Positions 52,841 through 61,230 of a stretch of 64,000 nt of DNA are shown here, piece after piece; the stretch's first letter is position 1, and every line of letters starts with the position of its first letter. The position numbers and the translations under genes are program-made. This DNA is from Actinomycetes bacterium. Its GTDB lineage: Bacteria > Actinomycetota > Acidimicrobiia > Acidimicrobiales > RAAP-2. Below the pieces are notes generated by a model. It made no database searches. It saw nothing but the letters and a program-made list of their open reading frames with translations, and was not told the DNA's origin. Location: contig JAJYVT010000002.1 in assembly GCA_021791845.1 (NCBI GenBank), positions 41,347 to 105,346 on the forward strand, in the 5' to 3' direction.

Positions 52841-53847
52841 AGGGCGCCGACGGGCCCCGGCGGTCCCCCCGAGGCTCCGCCGGGGAGGTGGAGACGCTGG
52901 CCCTCACCGTGCCGGGGTCGCTGGACGGCGTGCGGGTGGACCGGGCCGTGGCCATGGTCACGGGCGTCACCCGCTCGGTGGCCGCCGAGCTGGTGGCCGC
53001 AGGCGGGGTCCGGGTCGACGGGCGACCGGTGGGCGCCCGCAGCACGCCCCTGGTGGCCGGGACCGAGCTGTGCGTGGAGGTTCCGCAGGCGAAGGCCGAC
53101 GTCCTCGTGCCCGATCCGGCCGTGCCCTTCACCGTGGTCCACGAGGACCCGGCGTTCGTGGTGGTGGACAAGCCGGCCGGCGTGGTCGTCCACCCCGGTG
53201 CGGGCCACCCGACGGGGACGCTGATCGCCGGGCTCGTGCACCGCTACCCCGACATCGCCGCCCTCGGGCAGGGGACGTGCGACCCCCGGCGCCCGGGGGT
53301 GGTGCACCGGATCGACCGAGGCACGTCGGGGCTCCTCGTCGTGGCCCGCACGCCCGACGCCTACCGGGACCTCGTCCGCCAGATGGGCGCCCGCACCGTC
53401 GGGCGGCGGTACCTGGCCGTGGTGGCGGGGCACGTCGCCGACACCCGCGGGGTCGTGGACGCGCCGATCGGGCGCTCGACCCGCTCGCCGGTGCTCATGA
53501 CCGTCTCGGCCGCCGGGCGACCCGCCCGCACCACGTACGAGGTGCTCGAGCGCCTGGACGTCCTGAGCGGCGTCGACGGCCCGACGGCGGTCCCCGCCAC
53601 CTTGCTCTCGTGCACCCTCGACACGGGACGGACCCATCAGATCCGGGTGCACCTCTCGGCCATCGGCCACCCCGTGGTGGGGGACGACCGCTACGGGCGG
53701 CCTCCCAAGGGGGTGCTCCGCCCCGGGCGGCTCTTCCTGCACGCAGCCCAGCTCGCGATCGACCACCCGGTCACGGGTGCCCGCGTGGCCTGGACATCCC
53801 CGCTCCCGCCGGACCTGGCCGCGGTGATCGAGGCGCGGCAGCCGTGA
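52837..53847 (+). CDS. rluD: RluD-family 23S rRNA pseudouridine synthase
   Basis: The 336-residue protein has an S4 RNA-binding domain at about 35-85 and a pseudouridine synthase domain with [18 protein letters not shown] carrying the catalytic Asp, and [22 protein letters not shown]. It modifies uridines of 23S rRNA in helix 69 or a related site. It begins at GTG overlapping the lspA stop. The lspA-rluD pairing is common in Gram-positives. Confidence 0.93.
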   Translation: MKGADGPRRSPRGSAGEVETLALTVPGSLDGVRVDRAVAMVTGVTRSVAAELVAAGGVRVDGRPVGARSTPLVAGTELCVEVPQAKADVLVPDPAVPFTVVHEDPAFVVVDKPAGVVVHPGAGHPTGTLIAGLVHRYPDIAALGQGTCDPRRPGVVHRIDRGTSGLLVVARTPDAYRDLVRQMGARTVGRRYLAVVAGHVADTRGVVDAPIGRSTRSPVLMTVSAAGRPARTTYEVLERLDVLSGVDGPTAVPATLLSCTLDTGRTHQIRVHLSAIGHPVVGDDRYGRPPKGVLRPGRLFLHAAQLAIDHPVTGARVAWTSPLPPDLAAVIEARQP

Positions 53848-53883
53848 CCCTGGCGCGGTTCCCCCCACGCCCCGGGCTCGCCC

Positions 53884-53922
53884 GGCGCGTGGGCGCGGCG
53901 CGTGGGCGCGGCGCGTGGGTCA
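53884..53922 (+). repeat. 13-bp tandem repeat ending in the sigma factor stop codon
   Basis: Three copies of GGCGCGTGGGYSM start at 53884, 53897 and 53910. The third carries the TCA that is the stop codon of the minus-strand sigma factor. Confidence 0.85.
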
Positions 53923-54771
53923 GGCGGCGGCGTCCTGGGCGCCCACGACCGCTCCGTCGGCGGACAGAGCCGCCAGCGCCTCCTCTTCGGCCCGGCGCAC
54001 CCGGCGGACGCCCACGCCCAGCCGCTCGGCCGTGGTCTGGAGCGACGCCGGCGTGTCGCCCCCGAACCCGAAGCGGAGCCGGAGCACGTCGCGCTGGAGC
54101 TCGGGAAGGCGGTCGATGGCCTCGCGGACGCGTTCGAAGGCCATCTCCCGGTCGACCCGGTTGACCCAGTCCTCGTCGTCGGGCGCGACCAGGTCACCGA
54201 GCGACGTCGACGAGTCGACCGCAGCCGGCTGGTCCAGGCTGGCCGTCACCCGCGCCACGTCCTCCAGTGACCGGCGCTCCTCGAGGGTCATGCCGGTGAC
54301 CTCGGTCAGCTCCTCCTCGGTGGGCTGGCGTCCCAGCTGCCCCGCCAACTCGGCGGTGATGGCGTCGAGCCGCTGCAGCCGCTCGCCCACCTCGAGGGGG
54401 ATCCGGATCGTCCGGCCGTGCTGTTGCACCGCTCGTTGCAACGCCTGGCGGATCCACCACGTGGCGTAGGTCGAGAACCGGAACCCGCGCTCCCAGTCGA
54501 ACTTCTCGACCGCCCGCAGAAGGCCGAAGGTGCCTTCCTGCACCAGGTCGGCCAGGTCGACCCCGCGGTCCTGGTACCGGCGCGCCCAGTGGACGACGAG
54601 CCGGAGGTTGGCCGCCACCATCTGCTTGCGGGCCTGCTCGTCCCCAGCGGCGACGCGCTTGGCCAGCGCGATCTGCTGCTCGTGGTCGGGCATCGGGTAC
54701 TGGTCCAGGTCACGGAGCAGCAGCCCGAGGCTGTCCGTCGTGCCTGCCGTGGTCTTGGTGAGGGTGCTCAT
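53920..54771 (-). CDS. RNA polymerase sigma-70 factor, group 2 (SigA/SigB-like)
   Basis: The 283-residue sigma factor has region 1.2, region 2 with [18 protein letters not shown] and [14 protein letters not shown] (-10 recognition), region 3 and region 4 with [23 protein letters not shown]. It lacks region 1.1 and the long spacer of a primary sigma, so it is a non-essential housekeeping-like (group 2) factor for stress or stationary phase. Downstream, the convergent rluD is 72 bp away. A 444-bp non-coding region with iterated operators lies upstream. Confidence 0.9.
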   Translation of the reverse strand: MSTLTKTTAGTTDSLGLLLRDLDQYPMPDHEQQIALAKRVAAGDEQARKQMVAANLRLVVHWARRYQDRGVDLADLVQEGTFGLLRAVEKFDWERGFRFSTYATWWIRQALQRAVQQHGRTIRIPLEVGERLQRLDAITAELAGQLGRQPTEEELTEVTGMTLEERRSLEDVARVTASLDQPAAVDSSTSLGDLVAPDDEDWVNRVDREMAFERVREAIDRLPELQRDVLRLRFGFGGDTPASLQTTAERLGVGVRRVRRAEEEALAALSADGAVVGAQDAAA

Positions 54772-54925
54772 GTCAGCCGATTCGTCGCTCTCTGCTCTGT
54801 TCCCCGGTCGTCCGTCTGCGTTCGCCGGCCGGTTCGGTTTCGCCTTGCCTGCGTAGGTGCTCCCTTGCCTGTCCGCATTAGCCCTACCCGTTCGAAGGGA
54901 TACAACGCCCATGCCGGCCATGACA

Positions 54926-55007
54926 TTCCGTGTACCCACGAGGGTGACATTCCGGGTACCCACGGGGGACGCTCCGTGTACCCACGGAGGCTCCGTGTAC
55001 CCGCACG
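54926..55007. promoter_or_regulatory. four iterated palindromic elements upstream of the sigma factor
   Basis: TTCCGTGTACCCACG and close variants start at 54926, 54950, 54972 and 54991. The third is a full palindrome, CTCCGTG/TACC/CACGGAG (54972-54989). Spacings are 24, 22 and 19 bp, near two helical turns. They lie 155-236 bp from the sigma factor start and 209-290 bp from the phosphatase start. I do not know the binding protein. Confidence 0.7.
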
Positions 55008-55167
55008 GGAGATCCCCGCGCCTGCCGGCCCCTCCTGGATGTTCCCACGGGGGTGCGACATCGGATCGTGGGGCCGCAGGACCCTCCGCCGCACTGCTCA
55101 AGAAGAGAACGCCTGCGCCCGGGACCTGATTCCCGGTCGCTCGGGCGGGCCGCCGTTCTCGACCCCG

Positions 55168-55195
55168 GGGCCTCCCGGCTTGCGGCCGGGGGCCC
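55168..55195 (+). terminator. hairpin before the histidine phosphatase gene
   Basis: GGGCCTCCCGGC (55168-55179) pairs with GCCGGGGGCCC (55185-55195) with one bulged T around TTGCG. It is 20 bases before the phosphatase ATG. No + strand gene lies just upstream, so it may terminate an unannotated transcript or structure the leader. The remainder of the gap 54772-55215 shows no coding region. Confidence 0.45.
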
Positions 55196-55215
55196 CCGGA
55201 TGCTGACGTGAGCGG

Positions 55216-55800
55216 ATGCCCGTCTGGATCGTGCGTCACGGAGCAACCGAGTGGAGCCGCACCGGGCAGCACACCGGGAGGACCGACGTGCCGCTCCTGG
55301 AGGGGGGCAAGGAGGAGGCCGAGGCGGTGGGCCGATGGCTGGCCCGGAAGGTGCCGAGCCCCGCGCTCGTGCTGACGAGCCCGCTCGCCCGTGCGCTCGA
55401 GACCTGCCGCCTGGCCGGGTTCGGCAACGGGGCCGAGGAGTGCGCCGACCTCATGGAGTGGGACTACGGCGACTACGAGGGGCGCACGACCGACGACATC
55501 CGGCAGGAGCGGGCTGGCTGGACGCTGTGGACCGACGGCGTGCCCGGGGGGGAGGCAGCCGCCGACGTGGGCCGCCGCGCCGACCGGGTGATCGAGCGCG
55601 TGCGGTCCGTCGAGGGCGACGTGGTGTGCTTCTCGCACGGTCACCTCCTCCGGGTCCTGGCAGCTCGCTGGGTGGGGTTGCCGCCGGTCGGTGGCCGGCT
55701 GCTCGCGCTGGACGCCGGGGCCGTCTCGACGCTCGGGTGGGAGCGGGAGACGCCGGTCGTCTCCCTCTGGAACGCCAGCGCGCCGGCGCCGGCCGAGTGA
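55216..55800 (+). CDS. histidine phosphatase (phosphoglycerate mutase-like)
   Basis: The 194-residue protein has [11 protein letters not shown] with the catalytic [29 protein letters not shown] and [14 protein letters not shown] with the second histidine. This resembles acid-phosphatase-type members of the family from actinomycetes rather than glycolytic Gpm. The substrate is unknown. No ribosome-binding site precedes the ATG. Confidence 0.87.
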   Translation: MPVWIVRHGATEWSRTGQHTGRTDVPLLEGGKEEAEAVGRWLARKVPSPALVLTSPLARALETCRLAGFGNGAEECADLMEWDYGDYEGRTTDDIRQERAGWTLWTDGVPGGEAAADVGRRADRVIERVRSVEGDVVCFSHGHLLRVLAARWVGLPPVGGRLLALDAGAVSTLGWERETPVVSLWNASAPAPAE

Positions 55801-55832
55801 GCGGCGAGGGCCCGATGTGCTCCCGCCCGGTC

Positions 55833-56324
55833 TCAGGCCGGTGCCCGGACCAAGGACGGAGCCGTAGCGGCCTCGCCGACGGCAGGCTCGGGTCCCCCCG
55901 ACGCCCCGCCACGGGCACGGGTCACCATGTCGGCCAGGGTGAAGGACTGGAGGTACTGGCGCATCGTCTCGCCCACGTCGGCCCACACGGCCAGGAGGAC
56001 GCACTGCCCTTCGTGGTCGCAGGCGCCGTTCTCGTGCGGTTCCCCGAAGTCCCCCGCCACGATCGGCCCGTCCACGGCCGAGACCACCTGGGCCAGGCTG
56101 ATCTCCGCCGGGTCCCGTGCCAGCACGTAGCCGCCTCCGACCCCCCGCTTGGAGCGCACGAGACCGGCGCCCTTGAGGGCGAGCAGGATCTGCTCGAGGT
56201 AGGGCTGCGGCAGCCCGGTGCGGTCGGCGATGTCCCGCACCGACGTCGGTGTGGTCGTCGCGCCGTGCAGCGCCAGGGACAGCAGCGCACGGCAGGCGTA
56301 GTCGCCACGGGTCGACACCTTCAC
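55833..56324 (-). CDS. Rrf2-family regulator with two conserved cysteines
   Basis: The 163-residue protein has the Rrf2 winged helix: [40 protein letters not shown] and [16 protein letters not shown]. The sensor segment [18 protein letters not shown] has a Cys-x5-Cys pair but the third cysteine of IscR/NsrR-type [Fe-S] sites is replaced by a non-cysteine. It may use other ligands or act as a thiol sensor. TAACAT (56338-56333) ends 8 bases before the GTG, so the mRNA is probably leaderless. Confidence 0.88.
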   Translation of the reverse strand: MKVSTRGDYACRALLSLALHGATTTPTSVRDIADRTGLPQPYLEQILLALKGAGLVRSKRGVGGGYVLARDPAEISLAQVVSAVDGPIVAGDFGEPHENGACDHEGQCVLLAVWADVGETMRQYLQSFTLADMVTRARGGASGGPEPAVGEAATAPSLVRAPA

Positions 56325-56386
56325 GCGCTCAGATGTTACCGGCGCCCTCCGTTTCGTCGGGGAGGCCGGTGCAGGGCCGGCGGTCC

Positions 56387-56414
56387 TACGCTTGCGCCCG
56401 TGAAGCGGTCATGA
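56387..56414 (+). promoter_or_regulatory. -10 element and four-codon leader ORF before the phosphodiesterase
   Basis: TACGCT (56387-56392) ends 7 bases before a GTG at 56400. That GTG opens a four-codon frame (Val/Met-Lys-Arg-Ser) ending in TGA at 56412-56414, which overlaps the ATG of the phosphodiesterase (ATGA). A leaderless mini-ORF could pass ribosomes to the main start. Confidence 0.4.
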
Positions 56415-57616
56415 CGGAAGGGCCCGAGGCGGGAGGGGGAGCGGCGCACGGCTCGCGGTCCGCCCCGGCGGCCGCTGGCCACGGCGCGGCGGCACCCGAG
56501 CCCTTGGCGCCCGACTTCGGAGGACGGTGCCTCACCGAGGTGGTGCCGGCACTCCTCGGCCAGCTCGAGCCCGATCGTGCCCCGCACCGGCCCCCGTGGC
56601 TGCCGGTCCCGCTGGCCGGCGCCCGCCAGATCGTGCTCCTGGTGCTCGACGGCCTCGGTGCCCGGCAGCTGGAGCAGCGGCCCGGGCTCGTCCCCGTCCT
56701 GGCCTCGGGCTCGGGCACCACCATCACCTCGGTCGCCCCGAGCACGACGGCGGCCGCCCTCACGAGCCTCACCACCGGGCTTCCCCCGGCGGCCCACGGG
56801 ACCGTCGGGTACCGGGTCGCCGTCGGGGAGCGCATCCTCAACGTGCTGACGTGGCGTCTGGCCGAGCGGGACGGGCGGCGGGACGTGCCGGCCCGGCGGT
56901 TCCAGCCCTTCCCGGCCTTCGCCGGCGCCCCCTCGACGCCGGTCGTCTCCCGGCAGGAGTACGGCGCCACCGGCTTCACCGCCTCGCACCTCGGCGACGC
57001 GGTGCTCCACGGCTGGTACACGTCGTCGGGGCTGGCGGTCGAGGTGCGCCGGGCCCTGGCGGCCGGCGAGCCCTTCGTGTACGCCTACTACGACGGCGTC
57101 GACCGGACGGCCCACGCTCGCGGCCTGGGCGAGCACTACGACGCCGAGCTGCGGTCGGTCGACCGCCTGGTGGGAGACGTGCTGGAGGTGCTGCCGCCGG
57201 GCGCCGCCCTGGTGGTGACGGCCGACCACGGGCAGGTGGAGGTGGGGGGATCGGTGGAGGTGCTCGGCCCCGAGATCATGGACGGGGTGGTCCTCCTGTC
57301 GGGCGAGGGCCGGTTCCGGTGGCTGCACACCCGGCCGGGCGCGGTCGAGGACGTCGCGGCGGCGGCTCGGGCGACGTACGGCGACGTGGCGTGGGTCCGG
57401 ACCTACGAGGAGGTCGTGGACGCCGGCTGGCTCGGCGGCGAGCCCACCCCCGACGTGCGAGCCCGCCTGGGCGATGTGGTCCTGGCGCCGTTCGCCCCCA
57501 CCGCCTTCCTCGATCCCGCCGACACCGGCGAGCAGCGGCTCGTCTCCCGGCACGGGTCGCTCACCGACGACGAGATGCTCGTGCCCTTGCTGGCCTGGCA
57601 GCCCGTCACGGGCTGA
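56411..57616 (+). CDS. alkaline-phosphatase-superfamily phosphodiesterase (nucleotide pyrophosphatase type)
   Basis: The 401-residue protein has the metal site LVLDGLGARQLEQR, the nucleophile Thr in APSTTAAALTSLTTG, YYDGVDRTAHARG and VTADHGQVEV, the metal ligands of the nucleotide pyrophosphatase/phosphodiesterase group. There is no signal peptide; the first 40 residues are Ala/Gly-rich. The substrate is unknown. It is divergent from the Rrf2 regulator with only 62 bp between the start codon of one and the -10 of the other. Confidence 0.87.
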   Translation: MTEGPEAGGGAAHGSRSAPAAAGHGAAAPEPLAPDFGGRCLTEVVPALLGQLEPDRAPHRPPWLPVPLAGARQIVLLVLDGLGARQLEQRPGLVPVLASGSGTTITSVAPSTTAAALTSLTTGLPPAAHGTVGYRVAVGERILNVLTWRLAERDGRRDVPARRFQPFPAFAGAPSTPVVSRQEYGATGFTASHLGDAVLHGWYTSSGLAVEVRRALAAGEPFVYAYYDGVDRTAHARGLGEHYDAELRSVDRLVGDVLEVLPPGAALVVTADHGQVEVGGSVEVLGPEIMDGVVLLSGEGRFRWLHTRPGAVEDVAAAARATYGDVAWVRTYEEVVDAGWLGGEPTPDVRARLGDVVLAPFAPTAFLDPADTGEQRLVSRHGSLTDDEMLVPLLAWQPVTG

Positions 57617-57678
57617 GCACGGACGGACCGGGGGCGACCCCGCCCGAATGCCCGCGGGGCCCCAGCCGCCAGCTGGGC

Positions 57679-57760
57679 GGTCGGTGGTCGGTGGTCGGTG
57701 GTCGGTCGGGTCGGGTGGCGGTCGGTCGCGGCGGGCGGCGGTCGGTCGCGGCGGGCGCCG
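57679..57760 (+). repeat. GGTCGGT-rich tandem repeats before bpa
   Basis: Several copies of a 7-bp GGTCGGT unit are followed by about two copies of a 20-bp CGGTCGGTCGCGGCGGGCGG unit. The region is not coding and lies in the 215-bp gap before the bpa gene. Confidence 0.8.
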
Positions 57761-57831
57761 TGGGCGCTGCACCCGCCGCGGGCGCACGGCGAGGGTGTTT
57801 GCGCCCGGCCCTGGTCTGGCATCATCGATGC

Positions 57832-58425
57832 ATGCACGCGTTCGACGACCCTGCCGCGACCGACGGAACTGTGCCCGACGGCGGCACCGGAGGTGCGGTC
57901 ACAGGGGGCGCAGCGAGCCCGTCGGACGCCGCCGTGGCGCCCGACGAGGTCCTGCCCGCCCCGAAGAGAGGCCGCGGACCGGCGGGGGAAGGCGGAGCGG
58001 GGGCCGAGGACGACGAGGACCGGCGCGAGGCGATCGAGCAGCCGGGCAAGGTCATGCGGATCGGCACCATGGTGAAGCAGCTGCTCGACGAGGTCCGCCA
58101 AGCGCCGATGGACGAAGCCGGCCGCGTCCGCCTGAAGGAGATCTACGAGCAGTCGGTGCGCGAGCTGTCGTCGGGCCTGTCGCCGGACCTGTCGGAGGAG
58201 CTGGACCGGATGGCGCTGCCGTTCGAAGCCGAGGTGCCGTCCGAGGCCGAGCTCCGGGTGGCGCAGGCGCAGCTGGTCGGATGGCTCGAGGGTCTCTTCC
58301 ACGGCATCCAGGCGTCCCTCGTGGCCCAGCAGATGGCCGCTCGGGCGCAGCTCGACCAGATGCGCCAGCGGGGGCTCCCCCCGCCTGAGAGCGACGCCGG
58401 GCCGCGCCCGGGCACGTACCTCTGA
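57832..58425 (+). CDS. bpa: bacterial proteasome activator Bpa (PafE)
   Basis: The 197-residue protein matches Bpa/PafE: an acidic, disordered N-terminus of about 60 residues, then EQPGKVMRIGTMVKQLLDEVR, LSEELDRMALPF, QAQLVGWLEGLFHGIQASL and MAARAQLDQMRQ. It ends in GTYL, equivalent to the GQYL motif that docks in the proteasome and opens its gate without ATP. It delivers unfolded proteins to the 20S proteasome, which must be encoded elsewhere in the genome. The proteins are specific to actinomycetes with proteasomes. Confidence 0.94.
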   Translation: MHAFDDPAATDGTVPDGGTGGAVTGGAASPSDAAVAPDEVLPAPKRGRGPAGEGGAGAEDDEDRREAIEQPGKVMRIGTMVKQLLDEVRQAPMDEAGRVRLKEIYEQSVRELSSGLSPDLSEELDRMALPFEAEVPSEAELRVAQAQLVGWLEGLFHGIQASLVAQQMAARAQLDQMRQRGLPPPESDAGPRPGTYL

Positions 58426-58426
58426 C

Positions 58427-58492
58427 GGCGCCCGGCCCGCGCCTCAGGCGGCGCCGGCCCGTGCCTCAGGCGGCGCCCGGGACGAGCCAGGG
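58427..58492 (+). repeat. about 22-bp tandem repeat just after the bpa stop codon
   Basis: Two and a half copies of a CGGCGCC(C)GGCCCGYGCCTCAGG unit lie directly after the bpa stop. No terminator hairpin with a clear loop stands out. Confidence 0.75.
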
Positions 58493-58529
58493 ACGAGCCA
58501 GGCTCCGCGACCACTCGGGGCGTGGGACT

Positions 58530-58535
58530 TACAGT
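58530..58535 (+). promoter_or_regulatory. -10 element of the RDD gene
   Basis: TACAGT lies 29 bases before the ATG of the RDD protein, which gives a short leader with GAGGAGG. No clear -35 is seen. Confidence 0.45.
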
Positions 58536-58564
58536 GGCGGGCGACCGGCCGCTGAGGAGGTGCG

Positions 58565-59359
58565 ATGACCGACCGAACGGACGGCGGGACCGACGACGCC
58601 GACGGGTCCGCGCCGCCGCCGCCTCCTCCGGCGAGCTGGCCGCCGCCCGGGTCGCCCCACGAGGGCTATCCACCCCCTCCGAGCTACCCGCCCTCCGCTG
58701 GTCCCGGGCCCCAGGCGGGCCACCCACCTCCGCCGAGCTACCCGCCCCCGGGCCCTGGCGCTCCCGGCTCTCCCCGAGGGTACGCCGGTGGCTATGGGGG
58801 CGGAGCGGGCGGCTACGGATCCGGTTACGGCTACGGATCCGGTTACGGCTACGGATCCGGCCCGACGGTGCCGCGCGAGGTCTACGCCGGCTACTGGCCG
58901 CGCGTCGGGGGCTGGCTCATCGACGCGGTGATCGTGTGGGTCGTCTCGTACATCGTCTCGATCCCGCTCCGGAGCAGCCACGTCGCCGAGCTCACGATCC
59001 GCACCCAGACACGGTCGGTCACCCGTGTCGGCCACTTCTCCCTGCTCGAGGCGGTGGCCGAGATCGTGATCGTGCTCGTCTACGGGGCGGTCTTCTGCGG
59101 CTCCGCCCGCGGGCAGACGCCGGGGATGATGGCGGTGGGGGTGCGTGCCGTCGACCGGGACACCGGGGGAAAGATCGGGTTCGTCCGAGCCCTGTGGCGC
59201 GGCGCCTTCGAGTACGTGTTGTTCATCGTCCTCCTGGTCCCCTGGATCCTCGACATGCTGTTCCCGCTCTGGGACGGGCGGCACCAGACCCTCCACGACA
59301 AGGTGTCCAGGACGGTGGTGGTCAGGGCCTCCCAGTTCCCGGCGCCCCCACGCCGCTGA
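58565..59359 (+). CDS. RDD-family membrane protein with a Pro/Gly/Tyr-rich head
   Basis: The 264-residue protein has about 100 low-complexity residues (poly-Pro, then Gly-Tyr-Ser repeats), followed by an RDD domain: YWPRVGGWLIDAVIVWVVSY with helix 1, a helix at about 160-180, GQTPGMMAVGVRAVDRD and a third helix at about 222-242 with GRHQTLHDKVSRTVVV. Such Pro-rich RDD proteins are common in actinomycetes; the function is unknown. GAGGAGG precedes the ATG. Confidence 0.88.
   Translation: MTDRTDGGTDDADGSAPPPPPPASWPPPGSPHEGYPPPPSYPPSAGPGPQAGHPPPPSYPPPGPGAPGSPRGYAGGYGGGAGGYGSGYGYGSGYGYGSGPTVPREVYAGYWPRVGGWLIDAVIVWVVSYIVSIPLRSSHVAELTIRTQTRSVTRVGHFSLLEAVAEIVIVLVYGAVFCGSARGQTPGMMAVGVRAVDRDTGGKIGFVRALWRGAFEYVLFIVLLVPWILDMLFPLWDGRHQTLHDKVSRTVVVRASQFPAPPRR
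58811..58860 (+). repeat. 18-bp coding repeat (GYGSGY units)
   Basis: Nearly three perfect copies of GGCTACGGATCCGGTTAC in the RDD gene encode Gly-Tyr-Gly-Ser-Gly-Tyr. Confidence 0.9.
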
Positions 59360-59389
59360 CCTCGGTGTGAACGGCCGCCCAGCGGCCGG

Positions 59390-59395
59390 TAGAAT
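59390..59395 (+). promoter_or_regulatory. -10 element, leaderless
   Basis: TAGAAT ends 6 bases before the ATG at 59402, where no ribosome-binding site exists. Confidence 0.6.
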
Positions 59396-59401
59396 CGGTG
59401 C

Positions 59402-60070
59402 ATGCCGATGGTGGTCGAAACGAAGGATTGCACCGCGCTCACCGATACGGAGCTGGAGGAACTGGCAGACCTCGGGGTGGAGGCTTCCGGGTTCGACATC
59501 GGGTTCCTCTCCAAGGAGCGGGAGGCCTGGGTCCTCGTGACGACCGCCCGAGACGGCACCAAGCTGCGCGGCTACTCGTTCTGCACCCTCGAGCGCATCG
59601 GCGGCACGCCGTCGCTGCTGGTGGGCGTCGCCTCCGTCGATCGGACGACTCGGGCCGAGTCGGCCCTGAAGGCGCTCATGGCCGACCAGTTCCGGCGGGC
59701 CTTGCTGGCCTTCCCCGACGAGGACGTCCTCCTCGGGACGAGGCTGCTGGCCCCCGACGGGTTCCGCGCCTTCGCCGGGCTGGCGGACGTGGTGCCGACG
59801 GCGGGGGAACGGGCGACGGGTGAAGAGCGGGCCTGGGCCCGCAGGCTGGCCAAGCGGTTCGGTTGCGACGGCCGGTTGGACGACCGCACCTTCGTGCTGA
59901 AGGGCGACGGCTCCACCGCCGGCGGCCTGGACTTCCAGCACCCCAAGGTCAAGCTGCCCGACAGCGTCGAGTCCCTCTTTGCCGGCGTGGACTCGTGCAG
60001 GGGAGACCGCCTCGTGGCCTTCGGGTGGGCCATGGCCGAGGACCTCGCCGCCGGCAAGTTCTCCCGCTGA
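59402..60070 (+). CDS. hypothetical protein, probably soluble
   Basis: The 222-residue protein has mixed alpha/beta character with hydrophobic strands (AWVLVTTARDG, SLLVGVASVDR) and helices (ALKALMADQFRRALLAF), a little like an acetyltransferase fold, but no family motif is clear. It has a cluster of charged residues and two separated cysteines. TAGAAT ends 6 bases before the ATG. A 21-bp tandem repeat covers its stop codon. I cannot assign a function. Confidence 0.7.
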   Translation: MPMVVETKDCTALTDTELEELADLGVEASGFDIGFLSKEREAWVLVTTARDGTKLRGYSFCTLERIGGTPSLLVGVASVDRTTRAESALKALMADQFRRALLAFPDEDVLLGTRLLAPDGFRAFAGLADVVPTAGERATGEERAWARRLAKRFGCDGRLDDRTFVLKGDGSTAGGLDFQHPKVKLPDSVESLFAGVDSCRGDRLVAFGWAMAEDLAAGKFSR

Positions 60071-60107
60071 CCCGGCCGCTCGGCCCGCTGACCCGGCGGC
60101 TGGGCCG
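60058..60107 (+). repeat. 21-bp tandem repeat spanning a stop codon
   Basis: Two full and one partial copies of a unit beginning CCCGCTGACCCGG lie at 60065, 60086 and 60106. The first includes the TGA stop of the preceding gene; the later copies repeat it. Confidence 0.75.
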
Positions 60108-60227
60108 CTGACCCGTGGCGCCCGCTCTGCTGGGCCGCCACGTCTGCTCGTTGAGGGCGGCCGGTCGCGGCGTGGCCGGGCCGGAGGCGTGATGCCCCCA
60201 GTCCTTGGAGCCTGACGGCGGCGGCGG

Positions 60228-61082
60228 TCAGTCCTTGGGGAGCACCGCGGCGCAGATCTTGTAGCAGTGCCCGTCGCGGGGCCTGCTCACCGCCACCAGC
60301 AGGTAGTGGGGCGTGAAGCCCAGCGACGTGCCCAGCGCCTTGCCGTGCAGTCGGTCGCGCCGGGAGGCGTCCAGGGCCCGGCACGTGCGCGGGTCCTCGA
60401 CCGGGAGCCAGATGTCGTCACGCTGGAGCCCGAAGCGGACCCAGGTCGACCCGTCACCCGGGCGGCGGATGAGCTGCGGGCCACGCGCCGGACGGATGAG
60501 GGCGACCGAAGGGCGGAAGCCGCGGAACTCCCAGTAGGGGGCGGACGGCCCGGGGAACCCGAGGAGCGGGCCGTGGGGCGCGACGGCCAGCCGGCTGAGC
60601 AGGCGCCTCGCCCGCCGGCCGCGAAGGCTGCCGACGTGGCGGGGCAGTGACGCCGCCGTCGCCGCCTCGGGCTGGGCCAGGTCGTCACGCTCGGGGTCGT
60701 CGGCCAGCGTGGCCTCCACCACGTCGAACGGCTGCAAGTCGGGCTCGTGCCCCTCGGGCCAGGGGATGCGGAGCCGGACGACGGCGCCGGACGCCAGGTC
60801 CACGGCGATGGTGTCCTCCTGCGTGCTGGCCAGCACGAGCAGCCGAAGCTCGGCCCCGCCCACCACCAGGCTGCGCTCACGACGGGCCACGCCCCGGAGC
60901 ACCGCCCGTCCGGACTGGAGGGGCTCGGCAGTCTCGAGGAGGTGTGTGGGCTCGCCCTGCCCGATCTCGGCGTCCTCGACGTCCTGCCACCCCGCCTCGG
61001 CGTCCTGCCACCCCGGCTCGCCACGGTCTGTCGGAGCCAGACCCCGGCGGGGCGGAGCGCTGTCGTCTACCGCAACCCCCAC
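60228..61082 (-). CDS. hypothetical protein
   Basis: The protein is about 284 residues from a GTG at 61082; the start is uncertain because the frame is open further upstream and no ribosome-binding site is seen. The first half has a beta-rich segment (ERSLVVGGAELRLLVLASTQEDTIAVDL). The second half is Arg/Trp/Pro-rich (SAPYWEFRGFRPSVALIRPA, GDGSTWVRFGLQRDDIWLP) and ends with a cysteine (GHCYKICAAVLPKD). I recognise no family. The 148 bp between it and the YyaL-type gene upstream hold nothing identifiable. Confidence 0.6.
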   Translation of the reverse strand: MGVAVDDSAPPRRGLAPTDRGEPGWQDAEAGWQDVEDAEIGQGEPTHLLETAEPLQSGRAVLRGVARRERSLVVGGAELRLLVLASTQEDTIAVDLASGAVVRLRIPWPEGHEPDLQPFDVVEATLADDPERDDLAQPEAATAASLPRHVGSLRGRRARRLLSRLAVAPHGPLLGFPGPSAPYWEFRGFRPSVALIRPARGPQLIRRPGDGSTWVRFGLQRDDIWLPVEDPRTCRALDASRRDRLHGKALGTSLGFTPHYLLVAVSRPRDGHCYKICAAVLPKD

Positions 61083-61230
61083 TGCAGAGCCGCCGGTCCA
61101 CCCGGCGGCCGGGCTGGAGGGGACGCGCCGCTCGCCGAGGGACCCCCCGGGCCGCCCCGGCTCGTCCGCACGTCGCACGTGGGCGGGCGCATGTCTCGCC
61201 TGACGTCTCGAGCCGCGCACCGCAGAGAGC

